Assembly (NCBI GenBank): GCA_963969595.1
Contig: OZ018408.1
Coordinates: 23,619,823 to 23,683,822, forward strand
Source of the DNA: Neckera pumila
Taxonomy: Eukaryota; Streptophyta; Bryopsida; Hypnales; Neckeraceae
Length of the DNA stretch: 64,000 nt
Direction: 5' to 3'
The notes beneath the pieces were generated by a model. The model ran no database searches. It was not told where the DNA came from and saw only the letters and a list, made by a program, of their open reading frames with translations. Of this stretch, positions 45,891 to 58,300 are shown in pieces. The first letter of the stretch is position 1. The number at the start of each line of letters is the position of its first letter. A program made the position numbers and the translations under genes.

Positions 45891-47100
45891 TGGCACACTG
45901 AAGCTAATCTCCCAAAATTTGCATCTAAAGCTTGATCAAGCCCCATGCATGACTTTACATTGATTGCTAAATTTGAGCCAAATTGGAAAATCAAAATCTT
46001 GTGTTGCATTTCTAGTTTGGTGCAAATTGGTTTCTATTATTGAACTTTAACCCTCTTCAAAACTCATCATGATGTCTTTCTTCCTTTGCCCTTGTTTTTG
46101 TAAGTGAAACTCTAAGGCAAAAAGAATTTCACATGGTGACATTGTTTGTTTGCAAGAGCTTTTTGTTTCTTGCAAGAGAGGTATGTGCTTGCCTTTTCAA
46201 GTCTTCTAAAACTCACTGCCATGTTGTTATTGACCACAAGATACCAAATAAGGTGCCGAAGGAAACAAAATGTAACGTGTGAGAGGCTCCTACAATAGTA
46301 TCTTCCATAGTACCAAAGACCATGATAGGTGGGTTGGGTTTGGATTTCCTTGCTAGCAATGGCCATTCCAATAGAGTACCAATGGCCAGGTCCAATTGAA
46401 AATGCATGCTTTTATTGATTGATAGGGACTGTAGTAGGAAGTAAGAGAACATCATCAACTTAGTTTTGTTGCTTGGAGCTCAAGCTAGCCAGCAATTGCC
46501 CCATAAATTCCTCATTGACATGCACGAATAGGATGCATTACAATAAGATAGGCAGCTTCAACACTACACTCTAGCATCTTGTTGGCTATAGTGGAGATGT
46601 TGTAAGGACATCTTCAATTGAGGTTGGGAAAAGTCCTTGTATGAGTTAAGAAAATTCTTGCTTTTGAAGAGCATTGTAGAACATTAGGATTGATATCATC
46701 AAGGATTCTTACACTTGGAGACCACTATTATAGGCTCTCTACATCTCATCAATTTGTCAACTTGTAGAAAGAAAATGACAACATTGAAAATGTGTAGTTG
46801 ATTATTGAGTCTATTGAAGCCACAATTGAATTCCCCACCTTGAAAACACAGATATTGTTCAACTTTCTAGTTGCATCAGGGATGACCAAGTGACCTTCAA
46901 AAACAGATGCACTTATAAGTAAACTGGTTATACCAGTGATCAACGTTGGGGATATTTTTGGAGCTTTACCAACTATTTTCTTTTAATTCCGATGTTGCAT
47001 TGATTTTTCAAAGTATTAAGTTTGATGTTTTCTCTATTTTTTACTCTGAATACAGATTTTATAGATATTTTCACCAGGTTTTGTCCGGATGTTTTCTAAG
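45891..47100. other. Spacer, no recognised gene
   Basis: Small open frames exist on both strands, but none has conserved motifs or supporting splice signals. Confidence 0.35.
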
Positions 47101-47589
47101 TGCAACCGGATCTTTTTCCAATTCCACCGGCTAACTTGAACTAACCGGCGGACATTGCCGGTGATACCGGTCGCCACGAAGAGCGCATCCGAAATGGAGA
47201 CCAAGGGAACAACGGTCGAAATGTTCAGCTGGCCTGCTTGGCTTCTCTCACACGAAGCGCATCTCTTTCCTCTTCGTTGCAATCCGCTCATCTCCTCTCC
47301 AACCACGCTGCAATTGCGTTGCCATTCCGTTTTCGTGGCTGCCACACTGAGCTTGGTTTTCAAGGGCTGGGACCTTCGTAACTGCCCGACCTGGCGCTCA
47401 CTCCAACTGTCTTGTACCTTGGCGGCAGACTGTTTTTTCATGTTCTTGCGTTTCATCAAACTCAAGTTTAGGATTCTGCAACGGCACAAGGGTATATACC
47501 CTTTCTCTTGTGCAGATTTCAGAACCTCAGGGAGGTTCGAGATTCGAAATTCGAAATTCGGATTTTGAGATTTTTGAGAATTTTGAGAA

Positions 47590-48110
47590 TCGGAGGTTGG
47601 GTTGTTGGTTTGTTCAATTTCAGGGTTGTTGTGGAAACCATGTGCATTCTAGAACCGATTAGTCGGACAGGGGAGGGAGACGGCTGAAGATACAACAAAT
47701 TGTGGGAACGAAAGAGGGAGTCCCCCCTTACCGAGGCGCAATATTTGTTCGTTGTTTCTTTCGGTTGCGGATGGCCGGCATGAGGTCTGTAGGTGCTCTT
47801 TTCGATTGCGAGAGCACGATTACGTGCATCATTGAGAGGATTTCAACGTAACGGCGCCCGCCTACATTAGTTTGCCTTTCTGTTCATTTCAGACCCTCAG
47901 GTCTGAAGTTCTTCCATTTTGAATTTCATTTCCAAGCTCGGAGACTCGGAGTTCGGGTTGTTTGGTTTGTTCAATTTTAGGCCTGTTGTGGAAACTGTGT
48001 GCATTTAGAATCTCCTGATTCGATTAGCGAGGGAGACGTCTGAAGGTTCAGGGTTTAGCATTGTGAGAACAAGTGCAGCTCCCCCTTACCGAGGCGCACT
48101 GTTATCTTTC
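47590..48110 (+). repeat. Tandem duplication upstream of the FPF1-like gene
   Basis: About 47600-47750 (gttgttggtttgttcaattt ... ccccccttaccgaggcgcaa) is repeated at about 47955-48105 (gttgtttggtttgttcaatt ... ctcccccttaccgaggcgca). The period is about 355 bp. It covers the probable promoter and leader. Confidence 0.65.
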
Positions 48111-48204
48111 TCTTATGTGAGCGCGACGTTCGCCATTAAGAAACTCGTCATCGAGAAAGCTCTGTATGTGGTGGAGGTTCGGGAGGAGGAAGAAATCTCC
48201 GGAC

Positions 48205-49181
48205 ATGGGGACTGTCTGGGATTCCTCTGGCCCAGGCGACCCTGGCGGGTGCGGCCTCCAGCGAGCAGTGGAGCATATTTTTTCAAAAGACGTAAGCTTC
48301 TCCACCGTGAACCTAACCTCGGATTTCCACTTGGTGTCGTTAGGTTTTTGCCAAGGATTGCATGGTTATGAAGTGACCAATTCGATTGATCATGTTGTGA
48401 AAAATTTATAAATCAATGGGGCCGAATTTTATATCACCGGAAGAACTTTGCATCTGCTGGTCAGAAAAGAAATAAAATAGGTCTTAAGAAGCTAAGAAGC
48501 CCGAATAGGACCTTGTATTTTGTTGCAGTTTTGAGTAAGTCATTTTGAGGCGTTGCTTTGTCTCCAATTTGATTTATGTATCGACCAACAGGTGCAATGT
48601 TCCTCACTGATTCTGGTGATATAAAATTTGGCTCCACCTGAATTATATTTTTTCGGGACAGATATTGATTCGGGAACCTCAGCTGCAATATGTCTCTTCT
48701 AGATACATCTTGAATCGGAGACCTCTAGGGTTGCCTGAGTATACTGTCTACATTGTACTCATATTTGTCAATTGAATTGGTTGATTTGGAATTATGAATG
48801 CTTGGTCCTTTATTGGCTTCTTTTTTCGAGGATTGTTGCACGTTGTGATCCAAATTGCTCTGACATTTCGGTTCACTGTAGCGAGGCCACCATGAGGAAG
48901 AGGAAACGCATCGGTGTATCCTGCACTTCCCCAGCATGCGAGAGCTCTTCACGCATGAGGAATTGGAGCAAGCGTTGGTCCAGCTTGGATGGAAGCCTCT
49001 GTCGAAACGAGGAGGATGGCGCCGTTACTTCAAAACGGAAGAGCCCACTTTACCTTACGGTTTGCCAACGATTGCGAAGCTACCTGCACGCTCATACGTG
49101 GACGCCCCGAAACCCATTATTCTCGATTTCGTTAGATCTGTCAACAAGCGGGAGAATCGAAATGTGTTTTGCTGCTGGTGA
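48205..49181 (+). CDS. FPF1-like (flowering-promoting-factor-like) small protein
   Basis: Two exons (48205-48291 and 48882-49181; phase 0) encode 128 residues; an in-frame ATG at 48166 would add 13. The MGTVW start recalls MSGVW of FPF1. The block LHFPSMRELFTHEELEQALVQLGW follows the FPF1 pattern of lysine-rich LVHxPTGE, SYxSLExxLxxLGWERYY. The C-terminal part (LPTIAKLPA..., then VNKRENRNVF) is compatible with the rest of the family but diverged. FPF1 proteins are small soluble regulators of flowering time and gibberellin-linked growth in angiosperms; the role in other plants is unclear. Most seed-plant FPF1 genes lack introns, whereas this one has a 590-bp intron holding a foldback repeat. 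Assignment is by motif memory only. Confidence 0.55.
48335..48670. repeat. Foldback repeat in the FPF1-like intron
   Basis: The stretch gccgaattttatatcaccgg...tgctggtc near 48422-48462 reappears inverted near 48588-48635. The left part aligns with the repeats at 61176 and 63642 (gatcatgttgtgaaaa, ggggccga/gggccagc-ttttatatcac), so this is a relative of the TTAA elements with one side duplicated in inverse. Confidence 0.5.
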
Positions 49182-50977
49182 TTACATCAATATTCTCAAT
49201 TTCAGGAGTTTCTATTTTTATTATTTATGGCTATCTTCCGTATTATGATCTGTTACAGGGTATGAAGCGAACGTGGAAAATGCGAATGCTTACATGAAAT
49301 TGATTGGCTGCTTCTGATGCTTAAGATTGTGGCTTGAAAGCAGGGAACACAGGGGAGAGTTATTAGTTTCTGCAGGAGACCGTTTTACTGTCAACTGATC
49401 TCGTTTTACGAACTCTGCAAATTTATGGTCGATTTTCAAGATTCGCTAGTGCCTAATATCTATGATGAGGTAATGAAACTGCCTTGTGAGCCGTACCTTG
49501 CTCTTCACATCCCCTATGTGACCTCATGTTTTTCTTAGCAGTTTTGAGTTGGTCGCATATAGACTTTCTGTTGTCCGATTTTGACCAATTGATGCAATTC
49601 TCTTCACGGATACAAAGGTCTAGCATCATCCGGGATATTGATTTTCCACAACAGAATCCGTCGATTCATAAAACTATGAATCCTTTGCCCCTTCCTTTAG
49701 GAAGTTCCGGGGTTTGAAATGTTCCCGTATTCTTTGGCATTGGTCCTCAGTAGAAACCCTTGTTGACAGTTGAGTTTGAATCCTTGCAGGGCATGCTGAC
49801 CTTTGAAGAACGTTCTGAATTGCTCAAAATATTATTATTCGAACCGGCAGACACAGATGGCGAGGATCGTAAAGTTTGTTTGCAGGACTTGTTTGTGTTG
49901 ATACAAACTGAGTTGTACTGAGTTGGATTGCCTTGAGAAGCTTAACCAAGAGTCTTAGGGCAGTTCCTATATGGATGGAGACTGTCTTCATCAATCATGG
50001 ACGCAGGAGTGTTGTCTGATATTACACATGGTTGATTGGATTGTAGTTAAGAGTAGATTGTGGTAGTGAGGAAAAGTTGTTCTGAAATCTGATCCTCACA
50101 TGATTCCACAGAAGATGAACTGTTGTAGCTCTTGTACGGTTACATTCTACACCAATTGTTACGTTCTTCAATTTTGAGACCATATTCCTGCTGCTACGAA
50201 ATCAGAAACTTGTCAGCAGATGTATTGCTTGCGCTATGTTACTGGAGCTGTCCTTGATAAAGATGCTGGTTCAAGTCTTTCATTGTTGGGAAATATTTGC
50301 TGATTAGGTTAGAAGTTCCTAGAGTCAGTGAAGATTATGTCTTTGTAATTGCCCATTTCAGTGCATCTGTTTGAATTCTACAATATTGATGACTTTGTCC
50401 AAGTTTTCTTATTCCTTATTTCTGCCCCACCCGCTTTTTCTGACCCGCTTATTAGGTCTCATTTTCTAATTTTTCAATTTCAATTTTGTGATCCTTGGGG
50501 CTCTTCTTAGGTATGAATTCAAATTAGGGGCTATTCTCTACGACGTACAGTGGCGTTACGGCCAATGGAAGGAGGGCTTTAATTTTTTTAAGGAACCTAC
50601 AAATCAAAGCATAAAATAGGGACTGACTTGATATGAGTCCCGAATGCTGCTCGTACAAGAGAAGAAACATATCATTGGGATTATCGAACAATACGCCTTT
50701 GCACTACTTTAAAAACAAGAGCCAATGGGAGGAAATCTCTGGGTTATACAATGTAAAGATTATAGTGACAAGTCAATGCACGCGAGTGAAATCACGAAAC
50801 TATTAGAATTACAAGCCATTGGGATAACAAAAGGTTAAAAAAATGTAATAGAAGTCATTATGGTATGGAAGATATACACACAATTGCCAAATTGTTCCTC
50901 TGAGTGACCAGACACACAAAGACGAGGCTAAAATTTTCAAATAAAACACTACCCTACTGTTAGTACTCGTGCATTTC
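49182..50977. other. 3' regions of convergent genes
   Basis: This holds the 3' UTR of the FPF1-like gene and that of the minus-strand OHP1 gene. No other coding exon is recognised. Confidence 0.35.
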
Positions 50978-52639
50978 TCACAACGGCAAGTCCAAGCCCT
51001 TTCCAACATCAACGCCAATGACTTGCAGAAGACCTTTGTTGATAATCTGATCATAGAAAAAAAAATCATTTCATGCATCAGTTGGACATAAAATATGCAC
51101 AAGAGAAGAACCATATCATTGGGGTTTATCAAACCTGGATTATGTCTTCACCGGGTGAGGATTATGTCTTTCAAAAATTTAGGAAGGAGTAAGGGTATAG
51201 GTAAACTTGTGGTTTGTGGTCAAAATACTCTCAATTATCTCTACTAGCTTGCCTATGGAATCACCATGCCTTCACCGCGGCTGCAGCACACAAATTATAG
51301 AATGATCTGTGATGTTTGCATATAGGGAGGTCGAGGCAATGTGAAGAGCGACTGGTTGCTTACAGATAAGGATTATTTTTATTCACCCAAACAAAATTAT
51401 GCGCCCAAGAAGGTTTGATAACCCCTATTGACAGATATCTTTCATAAAACAATATTATATTACCCTAAACACGCAATGATTCTGCTACCATAGTTTAACA
51501 GTCATTAGTGGTGTTGGAAAACTCTACATATTCATTTTTGTTCAGAGAAGAGAGAATGCCACAAAAAATGAATACTATTACTGTCCAAGAAAGAGAAGGC
51601 CAATGGAGAGAGTTACAATGATCTCAGAAACTTACAGCTTCCACTATGATGATTCCCACAATTCCAATCAACGATGCCCGCGAATTCCATACTTCAGCAT
51701 TCTCAGTAAACCCCCAGAATGGTACAGGCAATTTAGGTTCATCCTTAGGTGGCTCCACCTGCAAGAATCAATCCCTCGCTCTAGATTAATATCTTCCACA
51801 TGCTCGAATTTCCACTGTGCATCCGCAAAGTCAATATACCACGAATTTTTCCCTTTTCAATTTTTTTTAATAGATAAAAAGTAGACTCAACACTAATTCA
51901 ATGCATACAATTCTTCAACACCCCAGTGCGGTCATTCATCACCTAACCCTAAATTCGATTCCACGTCTTCCAATTCGATTCCACGTCTTCCAAACCCTCC
52001 TTAATGACGCGAATACACAACAAATCACCTCTTATATTCACCTGTTTTTTTTCATTGCAAACACCACAGTACCAGTCTCGAAAATAAAATGCCACATAAA
52101 GAGCGAAAATCGCGTACCCCTCGTGGAAGCTTAGCAGCTCTAACCGGTGTAAACCCTAGCCGTGAGGATTTGCTCACATTCACCAAACCTGGTACAACAA
52201 AATCACAGTTCATAATCCGAGGTTGCAAATTCTAAATACGACGGAGGGTTGTTGACCTCATCGTGAAAGAAGAAACGCAAGAGCCCTAATACAGCGAATC
52301 AAAATGACAAAACCCTTGCGAATCGACCGCTCCAGAGATTCTCGTTTTCAGCCACAGGGGATTCACAGTTCAAAATCCGCGGTTGCAAATTCTAAATATG
52401 GAAACTATGAACCTCAGAATGAAAAAGGAAATGCAAGAGCCGGTAATCGTAATTCTGTGAATCAAAACGACATTGCAAGTCGACTGGCTCAATGAGAGCT
52501 TGTTTTCAGCTTTGAATGTTTTCCAGGCAAAGCAATTGCGTGACGTACCTTGGAGTTTTTTGAGGGGGTGGCTGTGCAGAGTGGAAGAGCGCAGTCCTGC
52601 AACTGGCAGAGCCTGGGTGGCCATAATCGACGATGCCAT
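50978..52639 (-). CDS. OHP1: One-helix protein 1 (chloroplast, LHC/HLIP family)
   Basis: Four exons on the minus strand (52549-52639, 52118-52188, 51636-51758, 50978-51046) encode 117 residues. Residues 1 to about 46 form a chloroplast transit peptide rich in Ser, Ala and basic residues. The mature part begins near VRAAKLPRGVEPP. The single transmembrane helix carries the chlorophyll-binding motif GFTENAEVWNSRASLIG (Glu76, Asn79, Arg81) and ends in NKGLLQVIGVDVGKGLDLPL, the characteristic OHP1 C-terminus. OHP1 works with OHP2 and HCF244 in thylakoids to deliver chlorophyll and to assemble the photosystem II reaction centre, and also quenches excess energy. The length fits the family (about 110). 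The exon 3 and 4 boundary divides the helix end from the stromal/lumenal tail. Confidence 0.95.
52195..52480. repeat. Tandem duplication in OHP1 intron 1
   Basis: The segment aatcacagttcataatccga...agcgaatcaaaatgac (52200-52307) is repeated as attcacagttcaaaatccgc...gtgaatcaaaacgac (about 52362-52472). A separate 20-bp direct repeat of aattcgattccacgtcttcc lies at 51952-51990 in the next intron. Confidence 0.65.
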
Positions 52640-53040
52640 GGAGCTGCAAATTGGGTAACAATTCGAATGCAGCTGCAGGAGAGGGGAAGCGTAACGAAGG
52701 AGATGCGCAGCTACAGGAGTCGATACCGTATGTCAAGAGCCACACATTCTCTAATGGGAAAGGAGACCGGATATGGACCCTTCCGCGCTCCCTCTGTAAT
52801 GGCACACTCTGTAACTGCACATTCTATATTCTCACCACATGGAAGGATATACCCTCCGTGAGGTCAGATTCAGACATCAATTAAGTTAATTTTTTGTGAA
52901 ATGTCTGAAATTTTGAAATATTATAAGTGAAATGTCCGAAAGGTTGCAGAAATTATGTTCCATGTTGCCTAATTTTTGAAATATTTAAAAAATTGCAAAG
53001 AGTAACTCTTTCAAGTGTAAGACTCTCAAACATTTATATA

Positions 53041-54115
53041 ATGACTAGCGATTGGCGCTTGCTATGCTACGCATTCATCATTAGAAGTTTATTAGAATTT
53101 TTATGTATTAAATAAAATGCAGAACAAAAATTTCAATAAATCTTCAAATAAAAATTACTAAAATCTTTGTATAATTTTGTTTATAAGTAAGCATATATTG
53201 AAATGTACAATAGAAATTTATTGAATGATGAATGAAATATATGCAATGGTGAATACTATAAAAGATACACATTTCTTGTAAGGTAGCAGGTCCAAAAATT
53301 GCCCACCTAAGAGCTTGATACTGAATTTTGGAGAGGTGATGTCTCAAAATATTTTTCAGTAAATTTCCCTTGAAAAAAAAGAGGAATTGGCATCTAACCC
53401 AAGTCGTTTCATATTATTTGGAGCATTTTGGAAATAGTTATGAACTCTGGAAGTTGAAGTGGCATAGGGCTTTGAAATCGCCCACCCCCTAAAATGTGCA
53501 CTATTTGTACATTGCTGAAGGTATGAAATAGTTACATGTACAAGTAGTGTGCATTTGAATAGGATGAGCAATTTTAGATCCTGTGCAATTTGAGAGCCTT
53601 GTTACCTTAATGCATTCAAAAGTTGACTCAATTGTTAAGAACAATGGCAATCCAAAAACTTGGTGAATTGAAAAGAAAAACTTGTAAATTTCAAAAACTT
53701 CATGAACAACTTAATTGTTGTGAAATCCAAAATCGCTTCAATTGAATAAATTTCTCAAATCATTTGGTAGTAGCAATAGAATTTTGAAATCATAAAAGTT
53801 GTAAAAGTGATATTACAAAGGTGGTTGCAAACTACTACTCTATTTCTATGAAATAACATTGTGTAAAAATATTATTTTTATGTATGCAAAATTGAAAATA
53901 TTTTTACAAAATATTAACATTAATTATTTCAAAGACTTCTTGAAATCATTATCATGCATTCTATTCAAATATATCAAAATTTTACTAATATGTGGTACAA
54001 TGAATGTATAGCATAGCAAGCATGAGCCCCTATTATTAATGGTAGCATTTGTGATATTATAGAGGGAGTTATGATTTTAGTAGTATGATCATCATTCATA
54101 TGAAACAACCAAGAA
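53041..54115. repeat. AT-rich dispersed repeat, copy 1 (with nested MITE)
   Basis: It runs from gcgcttgctatgctacgcat to gtatagcatagcaagcatga and slightly beyond. These motifs are inverted relative to each other, so the unit has subterminal inverted repeats. It aligns throughout with 55196-55910, apart from the insertion at 53281-53607. Confidence 0.8.
53281..53607. mobile_element. 327-bp MITE with TA target duplication
   Basis: The ends AGGTAGCAGG and CCTTGTTACCT are inverted, flanked by TA on both sides (53279-53280, 53608-53609). The other copy of the host repeat reads ttattgtaatgcattc at 55430, with a single TA, so the boundaries are exact. A related element lies at about 14552-14865. A TA duplication fits a Tc1/mariner-type element. 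Confidence 0.8.
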
Positions 54116-54525
54116 AAGACTTGGTAATATAAAAAGACACAATAAAAAATTTAAAAAAATTAAGTCATAGTAACCAAAATAAGAAGAATTGTGGTAGCTA
54201 AAAACCAAAAAAAATTATTAGCCTAAAGTGCCAATATCTCAATTGATTTTCAAATTGCTAAAATCATTTAACACTAGAAACTAAAGTATTTTGGTAGTTT
54301 GTTGTCGAATATATGATACTATGGACTTGAACATTTCTTGAAAGCACTACCTTCTCCAATAAGATTCACACTGGAGATTCTTCAACAAGTTCATTGAACT
54401 TCGTAGGATTTTCTCCTATTAAATTGACATGTTGCATTTTTATAAATTCAAGAAAAGGAGATTAGGGACAGAATTTTGTTGTGACTCCCCCCAGTAATCA
54501 ATACCTTAAATGAGGCTGGCTGACT

Positions 54526-54610
54526 GTTTGTTTGTTTGTTTGTTTGTTTCTTTGTTTGTTTGTTTTGTTTTGTTTTGTTTTGTTTGTTTGTTTTATTTTG
54601 TTTTGTTTGT
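54526..54610 (+). repeat. TTTG/TTTTG microsatellite
   Basis: An 85-bp run of tttg and ttttg units. A GC-rich module (54611-54720) follows that is shared with 58301-58420. Confidence 0.9.
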
Positions 54611-54800
54611 AGCGTGGACAACTTCCTGACCGTGCGTCCCCCGGCCGCGTGCTTGGTACCGTCAAAAAGCTCTCGCCGAGGAGGGGTGCACCGGCTTGGT
54701 TTCGTGGTGTTTGGAGCGGTGGTGCAAAAGTTATTGAATTTCAAAGTATTTATTGATTAAAAAATTAGAAAATTACTTTTACTTTGATTTTGGTGGCGTT
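54611..54800 (+). repeat. GC-rich dispersed module next to the microsatellite, copy 1
   Basis: Motifs gaccgtgcgtcccccggccg, gcttggtaccgtcaaaaagc and aaaattagaaaattactttt correspond in order to atcgtgcatcccttggccgc, tttggtattgtcaaaaagtc and aaaattagaaaactactttt at 58301-58490. No open frame is conserved between the copies. Confidence 0.7.
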
Positions 54801-54807
54801 CTTGGTA

Positions 54808-54882
54808 TTGGGAGTGGAACCGGGAGTAGAACTGGGAGTAGAATCAGAAGTAGAACCAGGAGTGGAATCGAGAGTAGATGAA
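54808..54882 (+). repeat. 12-bp minisatellite
   Basis: About six imperfect units of gggagtagaacc (variants gggagtggaacc and agaagtagaacc) in a row, directly after the GC-rich module. Confidence 0.75.
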
Positions 54883-55195
54883 AATTGGGCCAACGGCACA
54901 TGGTCACACTAGTATACTTTGAAAATGAGAGTTTCTTTGAAGCACCTTCTCTAATGCCGCACTCTTTATTAGCATGTTCCTAGTATTCAACTTTTATAAT
55001 GGCATGCACTCTTTATAAGCACATTTCTTGTTTTCAACCTTTGTAACCATGCATTTTTTATTATCACATTTATTTGTACTCATCCTCTTTAATATTACAC
55101 TTTTCAACTGCACATTTCTTCTCAAATGAAATACTTTCATTTCCATTTCTTCTCAAATGACGCACTTTTGTAATTGCATATTTTTTTATATTATA

Positions 55196-55910
55196 TTGAC
55201 GGTTGGTGCTTGCTATGCTACGCATTCATCATTAGAATTTTATTAGAATTTTATATATTAGATAAAATACAGAACAAAAATTTCAATAAATCCTCAAATA
55301 AAAATTACTAAAATTTTTGTATAATTTTGTTTATAAGTAAGCATATATTGAAACATACAATACAATATTATTGAATGATGAATGAGATATATGCAATGGT
55401 AAGTACTATAAAAGATACACATTTATTGTAATGCATTCAAAAATTGATTCAATTGTTACGAACAATGGCAACCCAAAAACTTGGTGAATTGAAAAGAAAA
55501 ACTTATAAATTTCAAAAACTTCATGAACAACTTAATTATTGTGAAATCCAAAATCGCTTCAATTGAATAAATTTCTCAAATCATTTGGTAGTAGCAATAG
55601 AATTTTGAAATCATAAAAGCTATAAAAGTGATATTACAGAGGTGATTGCAAACTACTACTCTATTTCTGTAATATAACATTGTGTGAAAATATTATTTTT
55701 ATGTATGCAAAATTGAAAATATTTTTACAAAATATTAACATTAATCATTTCAAAAACTTATTGAAATCATTATCATGCATTCTATTCAAATATATCAAAA
55801 TTTTACTAATATGTGATACAATGAATGCGTAGCATAGCAAGCATGAGCCCCTATTATTAATGGTAGCATTTGTGATATTACAGAGGGAGTTATGATTTTA
55901 GTAGTATGAT
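55196..55910. repeat. AT-rich dispersed repeat, copy 2 (no insert)
   Basis: It is highly similar to 53041-54115 and shares its subterminal inverted motifs (gcttgctatgctacgcattc and gaatgcgtagcatagcaagc). It lacks the 327-bp MITE. Confidence 0.8.
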
Positions 55911-58204
55911 TTTACATCTTTGTTGATACTTTGTTGATATATCACATTTCAAATTTGTAAAGCCACGATAGAAATTGGTAAAATATGTTCAATTGTGCAC
56001 TTTAAAGCGTATTTTGGATAAATTTTGTTTAAAATGCAAATGGAAGTTATAGTTTCAAGCCGAAATTAGTGGCATAGGTCTTTGAAAGTATTATGTTCAC
56101 CATTGGTGCATTGAAAATCCAATATGTTTAAAAATAAAATTTAAGAATGATTTTAAAATAGAGTCAATTTTTGCTCTTCTTATATTAATCGTTTTCTACC
56201 AAATTTGTATAAACAAGAGAGCTTCAATTTTTAATATAAAATATGCCATTGAAATAACATTATTAAAATAAAATAGAATAAAAATAATTAGGAGAAAAAA
56301 TGCAACAGCTAGCTTTGTAGTAAATTGGTTCATAAGAAATTAACAAAACCAACTTCAATCTTCCAAAACATTCAAAAGACCCTCAAAAGTGTCCCTAGCT
56401 CATTGTTGAATAATGCCATGAATTGAACATGATTGAATTGTATATAGCAAATTGTTCTCCTTTTATGCAAGATTAAAAAAAATTAGGAAATTTATATTTT
56501 ATAACACATTTGTATTTTGTCCATAATTTTGGGGTCTTTGGGGTTTAAAGGTTTTAATTTGAACCTTTGGGGACAATAAAAGAAGGGGGATGCAATTATG
56601 TAGATTATCATTGACAAATAGTAGGGCCAACACCTATTCGCTCAACATTCTTTCTTGATCAGAAAAACTAGATTCAACACCTTAAAAAAGGTAATACTTA
56701 TTTCAAATTGAATTCGTTTTTTATTTTCATGAAATGCCATTGTCAGAGGGTCACTCACACTTTCACTATGCAAAATGGTCATGCCCAATGTTCGAGGAGA
56801 ATTGCCAGTTGATTCATTGTTAGCCGGTACCTTTGGAAAAATAATTGATTGGAATGTGAAAATAGAGGATCTTTAATTGGACAAAAATTAGTAGTATCAA
56901 CAACAGACCAATATACAAAAATAAAAAGTAGATATCTTCTATCATAAGATTGTCAAATTTTAGTTGCTTGCCATTTTAATTTAAGACTAATGCTTGGATT
57001 GCTAGAGGTGGATATGTTCTTAGACAAGGTAAGGATTGCTTTAGAGTTGGGCATTGAAGAGCTTGGAGTGGTTGGATAAGGCAGGGAAGGATATCACTTT
57101 CACTTTAGTGTTGGTCAAGGTGGCTAGCCAATGCTCTGATGTCTATGTTTGCCCAATAAAATGAAATTTGGAGTTTAATTTCAAAATGATGTCTTTGAAA
57201 GAAGAAGATTGTAGCTTTAGTTTGCAAATTTGAAGTTGAAAGAAAGTGTCCAATGAGAATTTTATGTTCGAAAAAATGAACTAGGAGATTTTGATAAGGA
57301 TGCAACAAATGTCCGTCTCCTTCTACAAAGATGAGGCAAATTACTATGGCATCTCCAGAAACATATTAAACTCTGGTCACAACTGCTCTACCCCCCTTGA
57401 TACTCAACAATTGAGTCACTTGACCGCCTATATCAAGGCTCCAGTGACTAAATGAGGCTTTAGATATAGAGCAAGCCAATTCCTATTCTCATACTAGCTA
57501 GGCCAATAATTTTTTAAATGATTTCACTTTATTAAATTTTCTTAAACAATTAGAGTTGGATCTTGTTTTGGATTACAACACTCTAATAATAAAATTCGTT
57601 GTAATTACACTAATTGATTTGAAAATGTTCTAAGCTTTTACTCTTGATGAAGATTTTTACCAACAATATAGATATAAGAAATATCTAAAGACGAGATCTT
57701 TATGAACACAATTGATAAAAATCTCCATCTAGAGTAAAAATTTATAACATGTTTAAATCATTGAAAGAGTATTTACCTAGAAAGAAAAACTATACAATTA
57801 ATAATTTGGCAAGATGTTATTTAACTTCAAAGTTTTGTCAATACTAATTTTCTTTATTAACACTAGCCCTTTTCTTTTGGGCACCATGGGGTCAAATTGT
57901 ACCATTTCAAAATAAATGTCTAGTTTTTCGCCAATTAAAAGTATTTTTTTGCCAAAACATTTCCATTTTTATTACAAATTGAATGAAGTCATCAAATTTG
58001 AATGAAAAAGCACATGAATATGATTAAAAAGTGTTTTTGGTCACAAAGATGGGTGAATGTAGAAATATAGACTAAGTGCTTCACCAAATTTTAAGTAATT
58101 GCCATCCTAGCATCAACTTTTTCAAAAAAAAAAAAAAGCTGTTAACTCTAAATTTCATTTTAGTGTAATGTCAATTGCCAAGAAATCCATACCTTAAAGA
58201 CACT
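55911..58204. other. AT-rich spacer without recognised features
   Basis: Low-GC sequence with no coding pattern on either strand and no clear inverted or tandem repeat. Confidence 0.4.
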
Positions 58205-58300
58205 ATTTATTTATTTTGTTTGTTTTGTTTGTTTTGTTTGTTTTGTTTGTTTTGTTTGTTTTGTTTGTTTTGTTTGTTTTATTTGTTTTGTTTGTTTGTT
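58205..58300 (+). repeat. TTTTGTTTG microsatellite
   Basis: About nine near-perfect units of the 9-mer ttttgtttg, next to the second copy of the GC-rich module. Confidence 0.9.

Noticed and set aside
47034..47489. 151-codon minus-strand ORF and overlapping 137-codon plus-strand ORF
   Set aside because: Both cover the GC-richer promoter region of the FPF1-like gene; neither shows a domain or splice support.
54536..54760. ORF with FVCFFVCLF-type repeats (and the similar one at 58175)
   Set aside because: Translation of TTTG microsatellites; not a protein gene.
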